Shown here: piece by piece, positions 26,503 to 34,800 of the stretch
Numbering within the stretch: the first letter of the stretch is position 1
Layout of the letters: every line of letters begins with the position of its first letter
NCBI RefSeq assembly: GCF_902728235.1
Contig: NZ_CACVBO010000001.1
Coordinates: 1,862,501 to 1,926,500 of the forward strand
Length of the DNA: 64,000 nucleotides
Source: Lentimonas sp. CC4
Lineage (GTDB): Bacteria; Verrucomicrobiota; Verrucomicrobiia; Opitutales; Coraliomargaritaceae
Direction: 5' to 3'
Notes under the pieces: generated by a model
Databases searched by the model: none
What the model was told of the DNA's origin: nothing
What the model saw: only the letters and a program-made list of their open reading frames with translations
Translations under genes and position numbers: made by a program

Positions 26503-28872
26503 ATGAGATACCATTTTCCAGTTCTTTTTTCTCTGGCTGCGCTAGTTGCTTCGGCCCAAGCCAACGAGCCCTTGACAGGCCTGTGGGTTGGTGAGGTCGT
26601 TTTAGACCAGGTGAATGAGGTCACGGTTCCTTTGGACGCGAATAACACTCCGCGTGCTCCGGATCCCCGCGCCACGACATCAACATACGACGCTGCGAGC
26701 TTGAGGCTCATTTTACATGTGGATAGCGAGGGTAAAACTCGACTGTTAAAGCACGTGGTCGTCGCCGCTAGGGACGAGGTTACAGTCGATAACGATGCTG
26801 ATGTGGTCTTGATTACTGACCCATTGCTCTACAGCAACATTGGCGGGCAGCGAGCCTCACGTATTTCGAGCGCGACTTTCGACTTTGCAGATCCGATTGC
26901 GACAGCTGCGCTTGAAACTTTGGTCGATGACTTAGCCGCAAGTGCGGCAACCATTGCGAATGTGGCAAGCCCGGATGTCACTGCGGTTGAGAACGCTGCG
27001 TTGAATGCGGCAAATTTGGTCGTTCAAAATGAAGCGGACGCGGATGCTAGATTTATTGATTTTTATACGACTAACTTGACGCCTGGAAAAGTCGACGACA
27101 TCGCGGTCGGTGGAACCGGCTCTGGTCCTTACACGACTGCTACGACTGAAGCAAATGCACTCGAAACAGGTTCATTTGTCAAAGACACGCGTGGCCAAGA
27201 GATGTTGGCAGCCATTCATAATGCGGCGAGCGCTGCTGTTGGTGATGATGCCAAAAAGCGTGCTGCCAAGCTAGCAGCCGCATCCTTTATCGAGGAGGAT
27301 GACGGTTATAATCAATTTCTAGCGAGTGAGACGATGCGTGCGATGGTAGACGGCGTTGCTCAAGACCTCGTGGGTTCTTTTAATTTGGTAGATGTGGTGG
27401 ACTACTCGCCGATTGTTTTCGAAACGATCATCACATCCGCCGCACATGGATTGACTACTGGTGATTCAATCACGGTCGCCAATTCTGCTGCGATATACAA
27501 TGGGGCGATGCCAGTCGAAGTCATTGACGCCGACACATTCAGTATTTCAGTTCCGTTCGAATCTCGAGTGGCCGCTGAAGATTACTGGACAGGCGACGCA
27601 GTTGGTGGTGGAGCTGTTGGTAGTTTTGCGAGCGGTGGTGCGACTGTAACCCAGATAACTGCAACTGATCACGGTCTCAGCGCAGGAGACATTATCGAAA
27701 TCACTGATTCGGATCCAAGTTACAACGGCTTGCATACCGTAACTGTAGTGGATGACGACAATTTCACCATCCCGGTCGTCTACGCTGATCGAGTGATCGT
27801 CGGGGATAACTGGGCGGGGCCAGTTTCTCCAATTACTAACTACGCAACTGGTCCGATTTTTGTTAACGCTGAGCTGGCTTCGGATGTCTCGCTCTCGTCT
27901 ACCAATAGCCTTTATATTTTTGAATCTGGTTTGCCACTGTATAACCAGAGGCACGACAACATCATCGCGATTGATTCTAGGAATCTTGTCTTAGATCTGC
28001 TGTTCGATACTAATACTAGCAACCCAACCTTTAAGGGGCAGGTTGCTGTTATCCCGAATCGAGCGGACTTAGAGTCTGCGACGAACACACCTTCTGCCGA
28101 CGCCAAGAATGCCGCATTGCTGGTCAATGTGTCAAACTACGAAAGTAGCGTCGGGCAACCAGAGATCGGCAGCCGTTCCTCGGATGCGGTCGACGCGATC
28201 CTCGTATCCATGGTTGATTTTGTTGAGGCTCAAAATGAGCTGCCAGTTGCCGGAGATCTCGCCAGTGTAGGATTTGCGACCTTAGACGACCCTATTTTAG
28301 TGGCTCGCTTTGCTCAACCCACGAAGAGCCCGAGCGATGCATATCAGGAGTTTATCGCCTCAGATGAGTATCTTAACGCGCCTGAAATCGCTGCCGAGGC
28401 TGCTGCGATTGCCGCAGTGAATGAAGCTGGAGAGCTCCTGGCCAATGAGGCTTCGATTCGTGACAAGGCTAAGGCTGCAGCGCTCACAGCCCTGCGTGTT
28501 CCTTATGCGACAGCTGCTCGTGTTTCGATGAATGAGCAGCCAGTGTCTGGAACCTTTGCTCTGGGCTCGACTGATCTGACTACCACCCTAACACTTCCTG
28601 CTAGCCACCCGACGAACCCATTCCGACACCGACGTCACCCTGACCATACTGTCGGGCTGGATATAACACGCGTCATTGACCTGACTCTCGACACTGAGCC
28701 GGACACCTTCCGGCAGACAGGTTACGGTGTGTTTGTCGTGAGTGGCACATACACGGAAGAAATTTTCGGTCTCCATAAAAACCTTGGACCCGATTCTGAT
28801 ATCGGTCTCAGGGTTTCTGGGTCGTTCACACTGAACCGGGTCAGCACCGTCGATACACTCAACGCCTTTTAA
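26503..28872 (+). CDS. Secreted 789-residue protein with two HGLxxGD (E1-FCCH-like) modules, unknown function
   Basis: The signal peptide is short and clean (MRYHFPVLFSLAALVASAQA). The N-terminal mature part (LTGLWVGEVVLDQVNEVTVP ... SLRLILHVDSEGKTRLL) and the C-terminal part (NPFRHRRHPDHTVGLDITRV, VSGTYTEEIFGLHKNLG) look like the two ends of one beta-rich domain. They are split by a long Ala/Asp-rich helical insertion (about 115-300 and 480-680). Within the insertion sit two tandem modules of about 57 residues (about 307-363 and 382-438) with the pattern HGLxxGDxIxIxxS...Y.G...V.V.D...F.I. The same module recurs five times in the 4680-residue protein of the operon. Spacing to neighbours is 10 bp upstream and 20 bp downstream. 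No enzymatic motif is seen. Confidence 0.7.
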   Translation: MRYHFPVLFSLAALVASAQANEPLTGLWVGEVVLDQVNEVTVPLDANNTPRAPDPRATTSTYDAASLRLILHVDSEGKTRLLKHVVVAARDEVTVDNDADVVLITDPLLYSNIGGQRASRISSATFDFADPIATAALETLVDDLAASAATIANVASPDVTAVENAALNAANLVVQNEADADARFIDFYTTNLTPGKVDDIAVGGTGSGPYTTATTEANALETGSFVKDTRGQEMLAAIHNAASAAVGDDAKKRAAKLAAASFIEEDDGYNQFLASETMRAMVDGVAQDLVGSFNLVDVVDYSPIVFETIITSAAHGLTTGDSITVANSAAIYNGAMPVEVIDADTFSISVPFESRVAAEDYWTGDAVGGGAVGSFASGGATVTQITATDHGLSAGDIIEITDSDPSYNGLHTVTVVDDDNFTIPVVYADRVIVGDNWAGPVSPITNYATGPIFVNAELASDVSLSSTNSLYIFESGLPLYNQRHDNIIAIDSRNLVLDLLFDTNTSNPTFKGQVAVIPNRADLESATNTPSADAKNAALLVNVSNYESSVGQPEIGSRSSDAVDAILVSMVDFVEAQNELPVAGDLASVGFATLDDPILVARFAQPTKSPSDAYQEFIASDEYLNAPEIAAEAAAIAAVNEAGELLANEASIRDKAKAAALTALRVPYATAARVSMNEQPVSGTFALGSTDLTTTLTLPASHPTNPFRHRRHPDHTVGLDITRVIDLTLDTEPDTFRQTGYGVFVVSGTYTEEIFGLHKNLGPDSDIGLRVSGSFTLNRVSTVDTLNAF
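27421..27816 (+). repeat. Two tandem HGLxxGD modules in the 789-residue protein
   Basis: Unit 1 is about 27421-27591 (SAAHGLTTGDSITVANSAAI, ends AAEDYWTG). Unit 2 is about 27646-27816 (TATDHGLSAGDIIEITDSDP, ends GDNWAG). They share HGL-x-x-GD, a central Y-N-G, and a closing D-x-W. The pattern resembles what is annotated in bacterial and phage proteins as ubiquitin-activating E1 FCCH-like domains; this is from memory, not a search. Confidence 0.65.
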
Positions 28873-28892
28873 CTGCTGGACGCAATTGATAC

Positions 28893-31800
28893 ATGAAACA
28901 CTTCCGTCTTAGACTTCTCCTCTCTATTCTCTTCTGCTCGCTGCCTGCTAGCCTGTTCGCGGTGCTAGACATCAGCGTCACCATCCAAAATGATGTCGAC
29001 ACGCCGCAGATCACCGTCACCAACTTGGGCGACGAGTCGATTAGTCGGTTTCGTATCATAGCGGATCCGCTCGACACCCAAAAATTCAACGACACTGGTG
29101 ATTGGTTTAATCGTAATTTTACACGTCCAGCTGGTTCGACAGACGCTGACACCACTCAGGTGCTACAAAGCTCAACGGAAAAGCATATCCTCGAGTTCGT
29201 ATTTGATAGTTTTGATCCAGGCGAATCTTTCTCCGCTGAAGTCGACATCGTCGCTGGAGCCGGTAACTGGCCGACATGGTTTTTTGACGAGACGACGCCA
29301 GCGGTTATTGAGGTCACTAGCGCGAGCGACCCCACAAATCCAAAGACTTACACACTTCCTACCAGTAATCCAGGGCCTGCCAACTACACCTTCCGCGGTC
29401 CGCAGCGATATACCCTGAATTTTGAGCACCGGACTGAGGCGAACCTCTCACTCAGTAACATGAATTTTATCAGTGTGGAAATTGACGGCACTACTGTTCC
29501 CTATACTGAGACAGGTTATTCCGTAACTAGTGGGGACTTAGTCCGAGTGACAGTTCCTGAGTATATCTATCGTGATATGAATGGAGCCAACATGCCTCTT
29601 GCCAACGCCGCCGATGCTGAGGAGAGATTTCAAGCGGTGGCGATGACCGTCAATCAGGTTGCAGAGGCTGCGAACCCGCTTCGCTATACATTCGAAATCA
29701 AGGAGGATACAACGCTGACTATGATCTGGCAGCATGAGTTTGCGATTACGATCGACAGCGACTTTACCAACACACTTGGACAGGTTAACGGAGCCGATTT
29801 TGTCGGACTTCTTTCCTCTAAGGCTACAGGTAATCCAGATCCAATTGTCAATAAGCACTGGTTTGAGGCGGGCACGGTTCCGGTTTTAACAGTCGACAAC
29901 TTTGTCGAAGATATCACCTCGCACCCTGGCTTGAAGATTCGCTACAAGGTTAAGGAGTATGAGGTCTATGGCTTATTCAACCCGAACACAGGCACTGTTC
30001 AGAATGACGAGGCACGTAAAGGGGGGACTGATATTTCGACGGATGCTGCTTTCGTTGATACGATAGTAAATATCAGTATCGATGGTGCTGAACCGCGTAT
30101 CCAGATTCCAGCGCGGGATGGGTCAACGCTTGGCAATCCGAGTGGTATTAAGTTTATTTGGCAGCTCCAGTATGGCATTGATGCCCAGTCCTCGAACGGC
30201 GATGGGGACGATTTGGTTGTTGTTAAAACGAAAGCATCAATAGCAGCTCCTTACGTCGAAACCGCATCTCGCTGGTTTGATCCAGGCACCGCGATTCAGG
30301 TTCTGTTTAAAAAGGTAGACTCTGGCGGCGACCAGATCGTTAGTTGGTTCAATGGCGATACCTACTACTTCAATGTGGATGCCGACATCGATCCATCCTC
30401 CTACAATCTAGAGGATTCAACTGACCTACCTGATCCGAACCGTGCCAGCTACGTGAATCAGGCCAACTATGTGGGGCTCACTATCCCTTCGCTATTGAGA
30501 CCCGTTCGTGCGATTACCAATTACGGTCAGGCTCCGATCTTTATCCCATTGGTCGAGATTGGTCAGCCTCTGTTTTCTCCGGTTGTTTACCCTCAATTTG
30601 TCACAAGGTTTAATTTTAAGCCAAATGAGTTTGCAGACCAAGAGAGTGCGGTGTGGGACCCAGCGCAAGGCAGGCTCTATCCGACTAAGCCGGGCACTTT
30701 TAAATTGGAGTGGACGGAACCCGATCGCACAGATCCGACTCAAGTTATTTACACTGCGGTGCTACCGTTCGACTCCGAGCGTAAGATCTCCGGCCACTAT
30801 CCACACATCCATGGTGCACCCCCAGTGAATGTCGATCCGGTTGCTGATGATGATTTGATCTTCAAGGAGGTGAAGTATTCAACTGCGGGCGCTGCAGTTG
30901 ACCAAAGTAACCTATTTACGACAACTGACCCTGGTATCTCTGTCCTTGTCTTTACCGAGCTGAATGATTTCGGACGTAGTGGTGAAACGCGTGAGTTTGT
31001 ATTCGTCCGCGTAGTCCATTCTCGTAATTGGGATGCCGACCTTGGAACGACTCAGGTAGCCACCATTGGCACAAAAATCACTGAGTCTAACGACATCGAC
31101 CGGGCTCGATTGGACACCGGGTATGTGATCGACCCGAACCAGCTCAATACTGTTTTCAGTGATGCTGGGCTAGGACGTTATAATGTGAACATCTATGATG
31201 GTCAGCGCCTTGATGGTATTATTGCAACAGACATCTATGACTTAACGAACTATGAGAACCTCAGCCTGACACTGGCAAATCCGGATGCCCTTCCTGGACC
31301 AATCATTCCTGTGAATGAATACCATGGCCCTGGTCAGGATCAGGATGTCCTTCCTGTCGTCGTTTGGTATGACAACCCGCTCGTTAATCAAAACATCTTG
31401 TGGCCTTACGTGGCTAAGATATACCGACCTGAGTGGCCTTCTAAAGCCTCGCTTCCAAAGATTGTCATCGCATCCGAATTTGGAAGTGAAGCTCAATACC
31501 CTGAGGGAACGGATCAGATTGTTCGTGGTGCATCGAATGGATTCCCAGAGGCAAATACATTTGACCCGTCTCGTTTCCAATCGGTGAGTATCTACTCACA
31601 GAACAATCTAAATGCTCCGGGATACAATCCGAACGAGGAGCACGCCGTGCTGGCGCCTTCCTTGCGTAATGTAACCGTATCTCCGCGCCCACCTGCAGCC
31701 TATGCATTGCGAGAAGGTGATCTGAATACTGCGGTCAACACGATTGATTACACTTCAGATCCATTTGTTCTGGTGGAGTTTGTCGACCAAGCCACTGGCG

Positions 31801-34800
31801 AAGCAGGCATGCAGATCTATGACATCCTCAAGACCGACGGCACTCGGAACTTTGTGCCTCAGGCTATTTTGAACAAATCCACCGGCGCTAGTTCGATCGC
31901 AACGACGCCTTCCCAGATGGCGAGCCTAGGCTATTTGAATGTGGTCATGAACGCTGGCGAGCCGGTGATTCCATTCTATCCGCTTGGCTTTGTTATTGGT
32001 GCGTCTCCTCCGCCGGAGATTGAGGGAGAGGATCTTTACACTCAGGCGACATACTGGGAAGACTGGCGAGGTTCCTATTGGGCCATTTCTGGTGGAGAAA
32101 ACGCATGGTTTTCAGCCTCCTTCTATTATCCGCTCCTTCCTAACTTCTACTGGCCCGACGATGCCTTTTCTTATGTGCAGCGCCGTGACGAGCGCGGGGT
32201 TCCATTCCGAGAATGGGCAGTTCCGTCCGTCGGGGATTCGGTGCCATTCTTGCCAACAAACCCGAGGCTGCAGGATACTTCAAACAATGCACCTACAAAG
32301 ATTGTCTACAAGTCCGAGTGGCCAGAAAACCCACCAGTGCTTAAGGCGGGTGAGACTTTAACCTTCTCCGGTGGAGAGTATCGAGCGGATAATCCTACCA
32401 CTGTCCTCGTTGAGGATGGCGAGGCGTCTACGGTCGAAACACCTGGCCTGCCTCAGGTGGTTGCATTCGCCTCAGCTGAGATTGTTTTCGATTCAACCAA
32501 GAGCACCTCACCTAGTAATACATGGGAAGACGATTGGACAGCGCGTATCGTCAATGCGCTCGATGTCCGCACGACGCCGCTCTCGACTCTTAATCTTCCG
32601 GACGAGCTACAACCCGCAGCTGGAAACGTGACGATTCGACAGGGTAAATATTACTTCGATGATCTACCCGCGTCTCTCCAGCGCCGCGTTCGTTTCAACC
32701 CTATTGGTGGACCGACTGGAACAGGTCAGCTGGAGATGATTGGTCTCCTCAACGATAAGGATATCGGCGAGAGCACACTGACCGCAGCTCCGCCTGCAGT
32801 TTACGTTCTTGAACCAAACATTCTTAACCAAAATGATGGCTTGGCCCTTCAGAACATAGTTTCCGCGACGAATACGACTCAAAAGCAGACATGGGACACA
32901 GCGGTTGCGAAGCTCTACAACGCGACTCGCAACCCGCGGTTGATACCGGTTGATGAGACCACTGGTGCGGCTGCACGTGAAGCGTATCTCGCTGGTCTGA
33001 TGCGTGAGCCAGTCTATGAGGATGGCGAGATCAAAAAGGACAATTTCGGCAATATCGTCTACCCAGACGGACCCGTTGAGGTTGTGCCGCTTCGGGCTTT
33101 TGGTCCTGGTCTAGCCGTGGTTCCAAACGGGGACTACCTCGATCCGAACGGCAGTCCTGACGTTAGCTACATTACGATCGTTGAGAATAACGATGCATCT
33201 CTTGGAAGTCTGCCGATCACACCACACATCATCAAGGTTGACCGACGCGAGCGTTATCGTGGGGCGATCAAAACAGTGGAGGCTGAGAATGTTTTTGATG
33301 AGAACGTAGTCGTGCGCTCGACAGGTGACTTTGGCGGTAATGCTGACGATCTCTACTTCGAATGGTGGTATCGCCCCGACGACGGCAGCACAAATGTTGC
33401 GCCACCTGACCTAATTCCTGCTGGGCAGACCAACCCATGGAAGTTGTTCCCCGATCCGAATGGTAATCGCGGTTTGGGACTTTCTGAAATTACAATTAAA
33501 GGAAACCCGAATTCGCCTGAGATTCTGTTGGCAGATTCGTTCTGGTTCCTTCGCTACCGCCATAAGGACGATCAGGTTTCTGGAACGAATTGGTCCACTG
33601 TCAACTTTACGTGGGCAGGTGCAGGTAATTCGGACCCATTCAATGACTTCGACTTAAATGGCGTAAACGACTATGCAGCGCAACTGGTCCAAGGTTGGAT
33701 TAAGCGTGTCTTGGATGCTGTTAACCCATACGAAGCTCGGATTCGCGAGTTTGAAGGGGACAATCCAGCTACGGTGACCTCGATGATCTCCCAACTCGGT
33801 CCACGCTTTGAAGGGCGCGTTGCGCTTAACCCAGACAAGGACGTAATTGAGAATGTCGGCTTGATCGAACTCTACGGCACGGTCCTTGATCGTGCGCGTT
33901 CATTGAGTATCGATCTCTCTCGTCCAGTTAGCAGCCCTGCGATCGCGAACGCTCTCCAGTTGGCTTCGACTCGTCTAGCAGACTTTTACACGCTTCTGGG
34001 TAACGAGGCCTACGTTGATGCGTTGGATCCGTCGACAGGATTTGGCAGCTCAGACGTCGGATCAGGCAGTGCAGGAACTGGTCGATTCAGCTTCCAAAAC
34101 CAAATGTCTTCTCTGCTTCAGGAGGAACTGTCACTTCTCCGCGGGGTGGATGACAACTTCGCCCGACCTGTTTACAACCGACTCTTCTGGAACTTTACCA
34201 AGGATCAGGGGGAGGCGATCTACGCGACAAACTATAATATCACGGACGTTAACCAAGATGGCTTTATCGACGAGGATGATGCAATGACGCTCTTCCCTCA
34301 GGCCCATGGTGACGCTTGGGGACATTATCTGACTGCGCTTCGTAATACCTATGAGCTTCTTAATCACCCTGCGTTTAACTGGGTGTCTCGCTCGGAGTCT
34401 TACAATTTGCAGGATATCGTCATTTCCGTCGATTTCCTAGATGAGCGTAAGTTTGCGGCAACCGCTGCGCAGAAGGCAAAAGCCGGCGCCGAGATTGTTG
34501 ACCTAGCCTACCGTGCCGAGTTCGTTTCGGATCCTTCTGCACAATGGCAGGGGTATGTAGATACAAATGTCGATCGTGCTTGGGGTGTCGATGGCTGGAC
34601 ACGTCGTGTTGCACAGGGTGCCTATTTTGACTGGGTGACTGCCAATGCGTTACTGCCGTCTGAACATCCGAACGACACGCTCGAAGGCATTTCAAAGGTC
34701 GACCGTAAGTCGAACAGCGACATCTCAGTTATCTCATCGAATCTCAATTCTGTTCAGCGGACACTCGATAACTCGGACAAGGGGTTCAACCCACTTGGTG

